DNA from: a virus
Reading direction: 5' to 3' (one strand)
Virus record (IMG/VR): IMGVR_UViG_3300024182_000006
Location: 1-63,710 of that record
Length of the DNA stretch: 63,710 nt
Shown here: positions 37,847 through 47,902 of the stretch, one piece after another
Layout: each line of letters starts with the position of its first letter
Numbering within the stretch: position 1 is the stretch's first letter
Program-made: the position numbers and the translations under genes
Notes under the pieces: model-generated
Told to the model about the DNA's origin: nothing
The model's input: the letters and a program-made list of their open reading frames with translations, nothing else
The model's database searches: none

Positions 37847-40800
37847 CAGACTCGGGCTCCTGTAATGCGCGATTCATCTCCGAATGGGTGTGCGCGGACC
37901 CACTCGCCGCTCGTCCAACCGCGTACCCGAATCCACGAGTCACGACGGTAGAGCGAGCATTGGCCGGAGAGCATAGTCAACTCGTAACGTACGGCCTCCG
38001 CTTTGGCACAAGAGATGGGGAAGTATTCCGGCTTGCGTAGCCCCGCGGTAGAGGGGATATCGACCGAGAAGAGCTGGGCATTGGTGGCTGCATCGAGAAT
38101 ACGGAATCGGGCAATACCCGTTGAGCGGAGCATGATCATCCCATCGCGCCACACCTTCCACGCCTCATCAATATCGTGGGTGGTCTGTTGCGTGAGGTAG
38201 TAGTCGGCCAATTCTGGCTCAGGCTCCCAGACCCAACGGGTGGGGGGAACGGGCCACACACGCGCGGGGGAGAGTGGTGTGAGTCGCACGAGATGGGCCA
38301 GAATCGGTGGGTTGAAGTCATACTGCTTCTGCGCCCGCCCGTTGTGATTGACGCCGGCGATTGTATAGGCGGCCGCGTTCTCGTCGGTATCCACGCGGAT
38401 CGAGACGCTCGCCCCTTCCGTATCGGCGTCGATCACCACACCCTGGATGTATTTCAACCCGTCGTAGCCTAGAGCACTCCACGCTTGGCTTTCGGTAGAC
38501 AGATCGGGCGCGGGATCGGCATCCCAGGTCCACGCGAAGCGCATCCACGAGGCGGAGTCTGTGGGGAGGATACGCATCGTGTACGCGTAGAAGGGCGGGT
38601 TGAACGGGAAGAACTGCCGCGAGCGCCCGTTGGAAGTGATCCCTGTAATCGTGTAGGCCGTGGTGGTATTGCCATCCTTCTGGATCACCGCCGATCGACT
38701 CGCGCCGAAGGTATCGTGATCGATCCAGATGCCGCGCACGAACTTGCTTCCCGGCATCCCTCCATCCTCGTAATCGGTTGCCTCGAGGAACGTGTCCACA
38801 GGCCGGTCGAGCCAGGTCGGTTCCCAGGCATAGAGGATGGGACGGTCAGTCGAGGAGGAGCCGGAGTAGTCCACCGCCACGTCGCGTGCGAACTGTCCCG
38901 CCCCCGAATTGATGTCGACCACCACCACCTGCTTGGTACCCGAGCTCCCCGAGATCGTCTTGCTGGGGCCGGAAACCGCGGCGCTGTCGAAGTACAGCTG
39001 GGCGACCACCGAGCCCCCTCCGCTATCCACCTCGACCCACGTATCCCCCACCTGCTTACGGGGGCGGGGGTCGCCCATGTTCTCGGACACGGTGCGCGCC
39101 TTCCAGGAGAACGCCGAGCCGAGATCCCCCTGACCCATCACCGCTTTGTACAGCTTCCCCGTAGACTCGTTCGAGCCTACAAGCAAGGCCTGCTTCCCCT
39201 CTCCACGCTCAAAATGGTGGATCGTCCCCACGCTATAGACCCACGGCCACCAGCCGATACTCCCCGCCTTCTCTCTCCCCGCTAGCACACGAGGATTGCC
39301 GCTAGCGTCAATGTAGTTGAAGATCAACCACTTCTGCCCCCACTCGAGCCGGGTTTTGCCCTGACGGGATAGAGACAGGTCGGGGGGCTGGAAACCGTTG
39401 ACAGCTTGCCCGGCCAACCCCTCGTGAGGGAAAAGCGGGTAGAGATCCCCATCGGTTAGAGAGATGGCCACACCCCCAGCGCTCGCGAGAATGCCGCTCT
39501 TGGCGAGCCAATAGAGACGGTCACCGACGACGAACGCCCATTTCAGAGCGAGGCCCTCCGCCCCAGGGATACGATCGAATCGCACGAGCAGATCGCCCGC
39601 CGGATCAACCCCCAGAAACTCCATACGGTAGAGATTTTCGAGAGTGAACACGTAAACCGACCCGTTCCAGTACCCCAACCCCTGGATGGGGTCTGAGGGG
39701 TTGCCGATCGGAAAGTGGAGTGTCTCGATCGTCGAGTCAAACTCATCGGTACGGGAGATATAGACGACATCGGGGTTGCGGTAATCCCCCGCAGCCACGA
39801 GACGATTGGCCGAGATTGCGTGGGTAAAGAATGGGAGAGGCTGCGCGAGGAGAACGGGAGAGTTGATCTCCCAGGAGATGTGGGTTCCATCTCCCGCGTT
39901 CTCGTACAGGTCGACAAGACTCGTAGAGATGACACGGCGAAGCGTCGCCTGCACCCCGTTCGCCGTGATCTCAGTGCCTGGGGCGAGGGAGAGAGAGAAG
40001 GGGGCGGAAGAGTCGTATAGGAGCGTCCCCGCAAGAGTGGTCGTGGTCGTGCCCGGTGGACTGGAAATCGGCTTGATCTGGACTGGCCAGAGTTGACGGT
40101 GATCGGCCGTGCCCATCTCCAACCCAGACAGCACTGTCTGATTGCTGACCTTGTCGAGGAGGATGACATCCCCTGTACGGCTGACAGGATTGTCGATCGT
40201 CATGAGAGGGCGCCAGCCAGGGATCGGGCCGCCAAACCGCTCAAAGTCGAGCTTATCCGCCTCGGGGGAGGGGTGGGCAGGGGCGGTGACGTAAACGAAC
40301 TGGCGGCTGGGACGTGGGGTGTGCCTCGAGGGAGGGGATGGGTCCGACACCACTCCCGTGGAGCTGTCGCGGGCACGGTAGCGGTAGGAATAGCCGGCAT
40401 CCGCAACGGAAATATCTGGATCGAATCCGCCGTGGATGCACCACCCCGCCACATCGAGGAGCACATTCGCCGAGCACATCAACGTGATCCGGATCGCTTT
40501 GATGTTGGCTAGGCCCCGGGTCGTATCCTCCCCCACCCGCTGCATCTCGGAGAGACGGAAAGTGATCGAAGCGAACTGATCGACTCCTGTCCCCCCCTGT
40601 GAGCGGGAGGACTGAGTGCGTTCGGAATTGGTGAGTACGGTGGGGTCGACGATGTTCGCATTGGCCAGGTTGGGGTCGTCTGGAGTATCGGGGAGGATCG
40701 TCCCCCCTTTCGTCTTGAGGGGGGGATTGGGGACGTACGAGTCGTAATTCCCATACCCGTCGTAAGGGGTCGCGATCGTCGGATAGTCGACAAATCGATT

Positions 40801-42189
40801 GGCGAGCTGTTGACGACGATTCTCCAGAGCGGCCTGCGTATCCACAAGAACGGGGAGCAGATCGTTGGGATCGATCGTACGGAAGAAGTAGTTGCGTGTG
40901 AAGTTATTGGTAGCCGAGTCCACATCCAGGAAGAGCTTGATCTCACTGACGGCTGAGGGAACGTCTACGCGCATGCGGATCGTCATCCAATCGTTGCTTG
41001 TAGATGCGATCGGATTACCCCCGAGAATGGTGTTGTCGGTGATGCCCGTCAGATCGAGATTGATCGTCTTGGACATCGTCGAGGGGGTGTTGGCCGGAGT
41101 CGTGGTGACGGAGAATCGCAATCCGTCGGAGAAGATCGCCCCCGTAATTGCTGGGGGGGCGTTCATGATGCAAACGAACGAGGGCACTGTCTGGATCGCA
41201 TCCCCTGAGACGCGTGTCGCCACCGTCTTGACGATGAGCACCAAGTCCCCATTCACCCCTGGAACCACCTGGCGGATGCGCACGTACTCCGAGGTGGAAG
41301 CTCCCGTGATCTTGAGTAGAGCGTTCTGTTCGAACTCGCGAACCGAGGAGCTCACGGTGATCGCGCACAGACCTGAGGAGCCAGACTCGTAGAGGATCAG
41401 GCTGATAGTGAAACTCGTCGAGCCCCGGTGCGTCTCGAGTACCAGTACGTTCTCATTGGCGGGGGGAAAGTCCGTGTCGAGAATCTTGAGGATCGAGTTC
41501 ACTCCGATATTCGAGGGATCAGCCGGCTGGATGCAGCAGAAAAATCCACCTCCCCCAAGAATCTCGTTGGGGCTCGCCGCAACGGTTGTCGTATTGACAG
41601 GGGCGCCCACTGACGCGGAGAGCAGGAGAGGGCCAGTTGCCGTGAGTGCCGCAGTCCACCCGGTGGTAGCCCACATGAGATCGACGACGCGGTAATAGGC
41701 CGAGCTGACCAGGCAATCGGGCGCGTTGCCTGGTGGGGGCAGCCCGATCTGCTTGATCGCGCCGGTCACATCCACCTTGCGCATGCGGAGCGAATCTCCG
41801 ACGTAGATCCACGGCTGGGGGCTGTCGGGAGGGTGGAGTTGGGTCAGGCTGAGGGGGTTACCGCTGTAGGGTCCGTCGAGATCGGTGATGGTACCCACAG
41901 CAGTGGATTTTTCGATACAGAGACGGTCGCCAACGCCACTGACCCGTGCCCAGAGAAGGGTGCCCGAGGAGCTGTCATTGAGCTCGTTGATCGAGTGCCA
42001 GGGGGATTTGCCCGAGGGGCCGGTAGCGATTGCCGATCCCAGACCTGCGCGGGGGGTAACGGTCCCGTCGATCACCGAGATCATATTCTCGAGGATCGGC
42101 ATCTTGCGCGGCGGGGTGCGATCGACGGGGCGGGCCAGATCGATCCCGTCGCACTCGAGAAGCTTCTGTCCGCGACCGTACTCGCTCAT
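37846..42189 (-). CDS. Giant tail protein, 1447 residues
   Basis: Mainly beta-sheet by eye. The N-terminal region (GIDLARPVDRTPPRKMPILENM) and the central LHFPIGNPSDPIQGLGYWNG-type stretch resemble the propeller-like tail-hub proteins of podoviruses (tubular protein B group). Residues about 1128-1228 and 1229-1326 are a tandem duplication of about 100 residues: each has YTI-x-G-x-NGR, a FNPP motif, LTP/LPT and a Trp-rich WxWxxDP/EP end. It probably forms the tail knob and binds fibres or spikes. Confidence 0.65.
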   Translation of the reverse strand: MSEYGRGQKLLECDGIDLARPVDRTPPRKMPILENMISVIDGTVTPRAGLGSAIATGPSGKSPWHSINELNDSSSGTLLWARVSGVGDRLCIEKSTAVGTITDLDGPYSGNPLSLTQLHPPDSPQPWIYVGDSLRMRKVDVTGAIKQIGLPPPGNAPDCLVSSAYYRVVDLMWATTGWTAALTATGPLLLSASVGAPVNTTTVAASPNEILGGGGFFCCIQPADPSNIGVNSILKILDTDFPPANENVLVLETHRGSTSFTISLILYESGSSGLCAITVSSSVREFEQNALLKITGASTSEYVRIRQVVPGVNGDLVLIVKTVATRVSGDAIQTVPSFVCIMNAPPAITGAIFSDGLRFSVTTTPANTPSTMSKTINLDLTGITDNTILGGNPIASTSNDWMTIRMRVDVPSAVSEIKLFLDVDSATNNFTRNYFFRTIDPNDLLPVLVDTQAALENRRQQLANRFVDYPTIATPYDGYGNYDSYVPNPPLKTKGGTILPDTPDDPNLANANIVDPTVLTNSERTQSSRSQGGTGVDQFASITFRLSEMQRVGEDTTRGLANIKAIRITLMCSANVLLDVAGWCIHGGFDPDISVADAGYSYRYRARDSSTGVVSDPSPPSRHTPRPSRQFVYVTAPAHPSPEADKLDFERFGGPIPGWRPLMTIDNPVSRTGDVILLDKVSNQTVLSGLEMGTADHRQLWPVQIKPISSPPGTTTTTLAGTLLYDSSAPFSLSLAPGTEITANGVQATLRRVISTSLVDLYENAGDGTHISWEINSPVLLAQPLPFFTHAISANRLVAAGDYRNPDVVYISRTDEFDSTIETLHFPIGNPSDPIQGLGYWNGSVYVFTLENLYRMEFLGVDPAGDLLVRFDRIPGAEGLALKWAFVVGDRLYWLAKSGILASAGGVAISLTDGDLYPLFPHEGLAGQAVNGFQPPDLSLSRQGKTRLEWGQKWLIFNYIDASGNPRVLAGREKAGSIGWWPWVYSVGTIHHFERGEGKQALLVGSNESTGKLYKAVMGQGDLGSAFSWKARTVSENMGDPRPRKQVGDTWVEVDSGGGSVVAQLYFDSAAVSGPSKTISGSSGTKQVVVVDINSGAGQFARDVAVDYSGSSSTDRPILYAWEPTWLDRPVDTFLEATDYEDGGMPGSKFVRGIWIDHDTFGASRSAVIQKDGNTTTAYTITGITSNGRSRQFFPFNPPFYAYTMRILPTDSASWMRFAWTWDADPAPDLSTESQAWSALGYDGLKYIQGVVIDADTEGASVSIRVDTDENAAAYTIAGVNHNGRAQKQYDFNPPILAHLVRLTPLSPARVWPVPPTRWVWEPEPELADYYLTQQTTHDIDEAWKVWRDGMIMLRSTGIARFRILDAATNAQLFSVDIPSTAGLRKPEYFPISCAKAEAVRYELTMLSGQCSLYRRDSWIRVRGWTSGEWVRAHPFGDESRITGARV

Positions 42190-43547
42190 CGCTGCTTCTC
42201 CGGAGGCGAGAGCAGCGTACCCACCCCCCGTCCAGGTTGGCGCTCTGGGCGGTAGTTCTCATCCTGGCGGGAGAGCTGCTGGCTCGGCTCGGCCTTGTTC
42301 CACACCGACATCTTCGTATTGTATCGAGAGCACCCTGCAATGAAACTCTGAAACAGACGAGCCGCGTCGTCCATCATCGCTGCGCCGAGCTTGAGCATGG
42401 CAGTGGATTCGGCGCCATCGAGTAGAGCCGCGAGATCCTCCCGCCCGAGTTGAATCGGATCAGCGAGAGTTGGGGGGATCGGGGCTTTGGCCACGACGCT
42501 GAAGGTGATCTGGTAAGCCCGATCGGGGACGGGTTGGATACCCACCATGTTGCCGCCAATCAGCCCCGCGTTCTTCGGAGCACCACGGCGCGCGCTCTGC
42601 CAATGGGGAGCGGCGTACAGGTAATCGAGACCAGCCAGGGGGGAGGGGATGATCGGTACGCCCTCAGCCTCGATGAACAGAACCTGGGCCATCTGATTGG
42701 TAAGGGCCATTCCCATCTGGTAGCGCTGACGGTAAACCTGCGCGCGCGCGGGATCTGCTGCCTCCCCATCCTTCTCGAGGAGTAGAGCCATCGCGAGCGA
42801 GCGCACGATCCAGGTGGTGTCATCAGGCACCCCGAGCACGATGCCGGCGGTGGGATCGAGATCGGTTCCCGTGAGCACAGTGAGCAGCTCGACTGTACCC
42901 GTGTCGTCGTTGGTGGGGATGAGCTGCATCGCGAGTGGCGGGGACGAGAGGATCGAGTACGTGCGCGGGGTGCCTGGTTGGAGCGGGTAGAGCTGGTTGT
43001 ACGAGGCTGCCGAGAGCTGGTCGCTCCAATGAAGATTCGAGTACTGACCATTTTGAGCGCGCCACATGGCACGGCGGATCGCTGTGGTCGTGTCGCCCAG
43101 GTCCACCTGCCCTGTGCCAGGAGGGGCGAGATAGGATTGTTGCGAGAGCGTCGTCATCGTCGAGTCAAGGAACTCGTTGCGCGCACGCTGCAATTCGGCG
43201 ACGAGCTCGGCGAGGGAGAACTGGGAGGAGCCATTCCACGTGGTGGTGGACGCAGGCTCGCAGAGTTGGAAGCACATCAAAGGCAACAGATCCACGTCGC
43301 GTACGGTGTAGTCGAGGATGCCTGCCGGCTGGAGTAGAGAATTCAGATCGTAGAGGGCGATGCCGGCTGTGGTGGTGAGGGTGCCGGTGTTGCGCCAGAA
43401 GCCGGTAGCCAAACCCCACATGCGGAGTGTTTCGGTGATGATGGCGATGAGTTCGGCCTGAGTCCACTGCACCATGGACGGATCATCGAGGCGCGCAGCC
43501 AAAGTCGAAACAGCCCCGCCGAGAGTGGTGTGCGTGTATGTGGTCAC
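42186..43547 (-). CDS. Tail or connector protein (453 residues)
   Basis: GTG start at 43547. The N-terminal 60 residues (ARLDDPSMVQWTQAELIAII ... ETLRMW) match the layout of the head-completion/adaptor family next to portal rings: helices followed by a beta sandwich. It shares that layout with the 412-residue protein at 45778-47016, so the two may be related. Ends inside the giant tail gene start. Confidence 0.6.
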   Translation of the reverse strand: MTTYTHTTLGGAVSTLAARLDDPSMVQWTQAELIAIITETLRMWGLATGFWRNTGTLTTTAGIALYDLNSLLQPAGILDYTVRDVDLLPLMCFQLCEPASTTTWNGSSQFSLAELVAELQRARNEFLDSTMTTLSQQSYLAPPGTGQVDLGDTTTAIRRAMWRAQNGQYSNLHWSDQLSAASYNQLYPLQPGTPRTYSILSSPPLAMQLIPTNDDTGTVELLTVLTGTDLDPTAGIVLGVPDDTTWIVRSLAMALLLEKDGEAADPARAQVYRQRYQMGMALTNQMAQVLFIEAEGVPIIPSPLAGLDYLYAAPHWQSARRGAPKNAGLIGGNMVGIQPVPDRAYQITFSVVAKAPIPPTLADPIQLGREDLAALLDGAESTAMLKLGAAMMDDAARLFQSFIAGCSRYNTKMSVWNKAEPSQQLSRQDENYRPERQPGRGVGTLLSPPEKQR

Positions 43548-45310
43548 TTGCGCTCTACCGAGATGTAACCGATCGAGTACGTGCCGCCTGCCGTGAGATT
43601 CGTTCCATTATTATCGAATTGGACTGTGAAGTCATTCGCTGTGCGCGCGGTGATCTGGACAGAAGCCCCCGCCGCCCAGGCAGTTCCCCCGAAGATGAGG
43701 GAAGGGACGATGACCGGGAGAGCCACCCCCACCGATGGATATTCGTAGGTGACCTTAACCGTTCCCGAGGAGGCAGGCGTGGTGACGGTGGGAAAGAGGA
43801 GCACGATGCCCGTGTGATCGGTAGAGGCGGCGTCGGTGGTCACAGTGCCCGAGGGGCCAGTGAGCGTGCTCGCAGTGGGGCCAGACCCGTCGTTGTACGA
43901 GGCGACCTTGCCCATCGAGACGTTGGGCGTGTTGCCTGTGCCGTAGGTGGAGAAGCGTTGGGTGCCCGTAGCCCCGTCATAGAAAGTCCCGAGGATACGC
44001 GTGGAGAAGAACCGATTGAAGTTTCCCTGGCCCCCTAACGGGCTGATAGACACGTTGTTGAGTAGGCCGCCAAAGATGGCGTTTTCTCCTCCAGCGGCAA
44101 GAGAGGTGCTGTTGAGGACGAAGGTACCGTTGCTCGTGACGTTGATGAATGTGTTGTACGGCTCGTCGACGATGAAATCATACCCACCCGAGTTGGCCTC
44201 GCAGAAGAAGTTGATGACCGTATTCTTGATATTCGTGTTCGAGTGGACGGCGGGCAGACTCATCCCGATGATGTTGTCCTCCGACGTGCCACCGAGAAAC
44301 GTATTCCCCTCGCAGTCATTGCAGAGGATGCCGATGCCCGCTCCTGTGATCACCCCTTCGACAGTGAGATTCGTGAACACGTTGTCGATCGTGTTCTCCA
44401 CTGGGTCGCGTCTGCCCAGCTTGAGCCCATATGTGGGGCGGAAGGTGAATGTGAGACATCGCGGGGAGATGCAGACGTTGTCGAAATGCGAGAGGATCGC
44501 GTAGGAGGTCTCGATCCCAGTGACGACATCTGCGAGCGAGACATCAGCAAAGCGCCCTCCAGCAAGCGCACGGAGGTATAAGCCGACAGTCGCGGAGGTA
44601 TTGCCCACGACCGACATCTTTTCCATATAGACGTCGCTCACGATCGCGATTGTCACCCCTGCGTCGAAGTCGATCGCATGCCCCGAGCCCGTGAAATGCA
44701 GGACGGAGATCCCCGCCCCGTCGCCTAGGAGATGGATGCCGTTGAGGCCGAGATGGAGTGTGGAGGCGTAACTGTACTGGCCGGAAGGGAAGTAATACGC
44801 CGTGCGCGCGGTCCAGGTGATCGCCGAGTCCCACCCAGTCCAGGGATCGAGCGTGGTACCCGTGCCCCCCGTGGCGTATTGAGCCACATTCGTGACGAGG
44901 GAACCAGAAGCGTTCCCGATGATCTGATTGGGGAGAGTGAAAGGGGAGGAGATCCCCGTACCGGAGAAACGAATGTCGTAGGCTCCGTTGGCGGCGTAAA
45001 ACGCCCAGAAGCCGTAGGCGTCAGCGGTGAACGGATTGGTCTTGAGGCCCCCCGTTGCCGTGGAGTAGATCGTGGCTGGGGTAATTGTCCCCGCGATGTA
45101 TACCGTGACCAGAGCGTACGGGTAGGATGCCTGGACGTGAGTCGTGCATGGCTGGATTGGTAGAGGCAGGCATGGGGGAGTCGTCACCGCGGTCTGGCCG
45201 CCACGTTCGGCGTATCCAGAAAGGGACCCGAGAGCATAGAGGCTTGGGGCGGCGAGGACGAGAGCCGAGAACAGAACGGCCATTATGAGCGTACGGTGCG
45301 GTGCGGACAT
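43544..45310 (-). CDS. Tailspike-like beta-helix protein with Sec signal peptide
   Basis: A 588-residue protein. Residues 9-27 (IMAVLFSALVLAAPSLYA) are a classical signal sequence after a basic start. A short head domain with two Cys follows, then a pectate-lyase-type right-handed beta-helix from residue about 160 (LGLNGIHLLGDGAGISVLHF; runs of N-x-F-x-N and V/I ladder turns), and a C-terminal beta-sandwich (residues about 520-588, VTYEYPSVGV ... YISVERK). Such spikes bind or cleave cell-surface glycans. A cleavable signal on a spike is unexpected. Confidence 0.75.
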   Translation of the reverse strand: MSAPHRTLIMAVLFSALVLAAPSLYALGSLSGYAERGGQTAVTTPPCLPLPIQPCTTHVQASYPYALVTVYIAGTITPATIYSTATGGLKTNPFTADAYGFWAFYAANGAYDIRFSGTGISSPFTLPNQIIGNASGSLVTNVAQYATGGTGTTLDPWTGWDSAITWTARTAYYFPSGQYSYASTLHLGLNGIHLLGDGAGISVLHFTGSGHAIDFDAGVTIAIVSDVYMEKMSVVGNTSATVGLYLRALAGGRFADVSLADVVTGIETSYAILSHFDNVCISPRCLTFTFRPTYGLKLGRRDPVENTIDNVFTNLTVEGVITGAGIGILCNDCEGNTFLGGTSEDNIIGMSLPAVHSNTNIKNTVINFFCEANSGGYDFIVDEPYNTFINVTSNGTFVLNSTSLAAGGENAIFGGLLNNVSISPLGGQGNFNRFFSTRILGTFYDGATGTQRFSTYGTGNTPNVSMGKVASYNDGSGPTASTLTGPSGTVTTDAASTDHTGIVLLFPTVTTPASSGTVKVTYEYPSVGVALPVIVPSLIFGGTAWAAGASVQITARTANDFTVQFDNNGTNLTAGGTYSIGYISVERK

Positions 45311-45356
45311 AATTCCTTCTTTCCCTTGACCTTCTCGTTGCCGTAATCCAAATGAT

Positions 45357-45381
45357 CAAAAGGCCGCGTAACTCGCGGCCT
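45357..45381 (-). terminator. Rho-independent terminator of the capsid operon
   Basis: On the minus strand AGGCCGCG, five-base loop, CGCGGCCT then TTT and an A/T-rich tail. It lies between the small gene at 45408 and the tailspike, so capsid transcription ends here and the spike either has its own promoter or depends on read-through. Confidence 0.85.
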
Positions 45382-45407
45382 ATGAAAACACGCGGGGTGG
45401 TTGCGGG

Positions 45408-45728
45408 TTAGGCGCCTCTGACCCCAGGTCCGCGTCGCTCGAGATTCCCCTGCTCTGATGGGTCCGGGGGATAGGAGTAGTCAACATCTGACTCCATGAT
45501 GAATGTGGGGCAGCCGCCGTCGCCCGAGCTCTCTGCTGTGTCCCCCTCGAAGCTGGGAGCTAACGCCCCGCCCGATCCCTCGGACGGTGTGGATGGGCGA
45601 TAGCCAGCATCGAGGACCGCATCCGCGCCCTGGCCGCCATACGTGACCACGGGAGCCGACGAGGGGCCAGTGCCGCCACGTTTGTTGAGAGAGGACTTGG
45701 ACATATCGAGGACATCGTCGTTGGCCAT
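45408..45728 (-). CDS. Small acidic hypothetical protein at the end of the capsid operon
   Basis: A 106-residue protein with AAGGAG before ATG. Low complexity, rich in Gly, Ser, Pro and Asp. Probably disordered; possibly a minor capsid or head-completion peptide. Confidence 0.6.
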   Translation of the reverse strand: MANDDVLDMSKSSLNKRGGTGPSSAPVVTYGGQGADAVLDAGYRPSTPSEGSGGALAPSFEGDTAESSGDGGCPTFIMESDVDYSYPPDPSEQGNLERRGPGVRGA

Positions 45729-45753
45729 CGTTGGCTCCTTGTCATACTGATCT

Positions 45754-45786
45754 GGTCAGGCGTTGGTCAGGCGTTGGTCAGGAGTG
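45754..45786. repeat. Three-copy 11-bp tandem repeat
   Basis: GGTCAGGCGTT at 45754-45764 and 45765-45775, then GGTCAGGAGTG at 45776-45786, at the very end of the gene ending at 45778. It may have arisen by slippage, with each unit carrying a stop on the minus strand (TGA). Confidence 0.7.
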
Positions 45787-47016
45787 CCGTTGTTCCCACG
45801 AGGCGTCCCATGGGGGGCCGTCGAGCCCGGCAATCGGCGTCTCTTTGAAGTATGTCACGTCTTTGGGGTAGATGTCATCGTCACGCAGGGCGAGGATATC
45901 GATCTCTTTCATCCACGCACTGCGACGGAGCACTGCCATCTTCGGGTCGTAGTAAGGGTTCGGATTGGCCGGGTCGGTGCCTGGCCAGTCGGCAGCCTGG
46001 ACCATCGCCCCTTGGAGTAGGACGTCGGTGCGCGCGGCAATCGATGAAGGGAGCGTTGCGCCAGGGGCGGTCAAGTCGGGGATCTGGGTGATGTAGTAGA
46101 ACGGGTATTGGCTTTGGGTGAGCTGGTTGGGCCAGAGCTCGAATCGGGGGACACCGCTCGAAGCGATGGCCGAGGCGCGAGTGACGAACACGTCGCCCAC
46201 GGTGTACGTGATCCCTGCGTCATCAGGCCACCAGACATAGACCCCGTCGATGAGACCGATGGCATTGGGGCTGGTTGGGACGCCGGTGACGTAGGTGCCA
46301 TCCCCTTGTTTCCATTTGAAGATGGCCGTGCCGGAGGCCCCGCCCGTGGTCACCTCGACCACGTACAGCGTGTCGGCGTAGCCAGTGTAGGTGCCGGCGA
46401 ATACGGGAGCGTGTCCGGTGCCCCGTGCGTGGGTGGGAGTGGCGTCGACCGAGCCCAGGGGGATTGTCGAGTAGCCAGCTTCCGCGAGAACGTAGGGGGT
46501 ACCTGTGGTGACACGCCGCGCGTCTCGCCGGTCGATCTCACGCCGCTCGACGCCAGTACACAGACGCCAGTTGCGTGTGGTATCGATCACCGAGATAAAC
46601 GAGTGGAAATCGGTCGGGGCGGTGAGGAATTGCTGGAGGATGATGTAGCCGAGTCCGGAGATGTCGGGGTCGCCCCAGGGAAGGTTGATCCGGAGGTGTG
46701 TTCCGTCTATCACGGCCACGATGTCGTAGCCGAACGCGAATCCGACTTTTAACTGGCGCCCCACCATATCAGGAGTCCAAGACGTCCCTGTCCCTGTGAC
46801 AAGAGTGGGATCGGAATTGGAAATCGCGATAGTGCCGGTGCTGTAGGCGCTGGGGACGTTGAACACGCCATAGCGTAGACGCCAGGACCAGTCACGCTGA
46901 TCTGCGAACTGGTTCCAGGCGTTGAGCGCCCAGAGAGTGCACAGAGGGATGCCGGCACCAGGACATAGGAGCATGGCCTGGTGCGCGACTTGATCGATTG
47001 TAGAGATCTGCGCCAT
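45778..47016 (-). CDS. Head-tail connector / adaptor-type protein (412 residues)
   Basis: N-terminal helical 50 residues (IDQVAHQAMLLCPGAGIPLC ... WALNAWNQF) then beta-rich repeats (GTGTSWTPDMVGRQLKVG; a motif also common in tail-completion proteins), and an acidic-aromatic C-terminal region. Just after the capsid and decoration genes, as for adaptor rings below the portal. No firm family. Confidence 0.55.
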   Translation of the reverse strand: MAQISTIDQVAHQAMLLCPGAGIPLCTLWALNAWNQFADQRDWSWRLRYGVFNVPSAYSTGTIAISNSDPTLVTGTGTSWTPDMVGRQLKVGFAFGYDIVAVIDGTHLRINLPWGDPDISGLGYIILQQFLTAPTDFHSFISVIDTTRNWRLCTGVERREIDRRDARRVTTGTPYVLAEAGYSTIPLGSVDATPTHARGTGHAPVFAGTYTGYADTLYVVEVTTGGASGTAIFKWKQGDGTYVTGVPTSPNAIGLIDGVYVWWPDDAGITYTVGDVFVTRASAIASSGVPRFELWPNQLTQSQYPFYYITQIPDLTAPGATLPSSIAARTDVLLQGAMVQAADWPGTDPANPNPYYDPKMAVLRRSAWMKEIDILALRDDDIYPKDVTYFKETPIAGLDGPPWDASWEQRHS

Positions 47017-47028
47017 CGGGGAGGGGGA

Positions 47029-47277
47029 TCAGGGGTAACCGACTACTTTGACGAGAGCATTGGTGACCGCTCCGGTGGTCGTGAACACCACATGGGGCGG
47101 GGAGCTCGTGTCGGGAGCGGCTTTGGTGATCGCGCCATCGTTGAAGGTGACGCCGACGATTGCACGCAGGCCGGGAATCCAGTAATCCCCGGTGTTTGCG
47201 ATCGTGATCGTGGAGTACACCTCCAGCAGGGTGCCGTTGACATTGTCGATTCGATTTGTGGCTGTAACGACTGCCAT
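47029..47277 (-). CDS. Small virion-type beta protein
   Basis: An 82-residue protein, all-beta by pattern (VYSTITIANTGDYWIPGLRA). GGAG before ATG. Typical of small capsid-decoration or tail-attachment proteins; family not recognised. Confidence 0.55.
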   Translation of the reverse strand: MAVVTATNRIDNVNGTLLEVYSTITIANTGDYWIPGLRAIVGVTFNDGAITKAAPDTSSPPHVVFTTTGAVTNALVKVVGYP

Positions 47278-47336
47278 GTGCGTGTTCTCCTATACGCTGG
47301 GACGACGGAGCAACGGAACAACGGGGCTCGGGGGAA

Positions 47337-47873
47337 TCAGTCGTAATCGGGGAGCTCGAGATCGACTGGGACCACGCCAGCGACAGCTGGACCTGTGGCG
47401 TAGCCGATGAGGAGCGAGGTGGGGGCGGTGCCAGCAGCGACACGTGCTCCCTTGGCTGTGTTATTCGCGAGCGTGTCCGAGACCACCTGATCGGTCGCGA
47501 CCCAAGACGTGCCGACACCAAGAACCGAGACATTGCGGGTGCGGCCGTTCTTGATGAAGGTTTGGTTGCCGGGGGTGACCGCGCAGGTGAAGACCCCAGC
47601 GACTCCCTGGATGTTTTGCGGGGCGAAGCGCTGGTCCGTTGTGACGATGCCTGCGACGCGATCCTTCCAGTAGGCGAGCATGCCCGCTGCCTGAGCGCCG
47701 ACAGGGGTCGCGGAAGTGGCGCCCGTGTCGAGCTGCACCTTCTGACGCTGCACTCCATCGATGATCGATTTGGTGCCCAGATCCGAGGGGCGGTACGGCG
47801 GTACGGCCTCGTTCACGTTGTCCGGATCGCTGTTGCGAACGTAGGGAATGCGGTTCTCTTTGCCGGTAGGCAT
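47337..47873 (-). CDS. Head decoration-type protein
   Basis: A 178-residue protein with AAAGGAG before ATG, immediately after the capsid gene. Beta-rich with Gly/Thr/Val repeats and no catalytic motif. Position and composition suggest a capsid-stabilising protein. Confidence 0.55.
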   Translation of the reverse strand: MPTGKENRIPYVRNSDPDNVNEAVPPYRPSDLGTKSIIDGVQRQKVQLDTGATSATPVGAQAAGMLAYWKDRVAGIVTTDQRFAPQNIQGVAGVFTCAVTPGNQTFIKNGRTRNVSVLGVGTSWVATDQVVSDTLANNTAKGARVAAGTAPTSLLIGYATGPAVAGVVPVDLELPDYD

Positions 47874-47902
47874 GGTAATTGGCTCCTTTCAGCGAATCCG
47901 AT

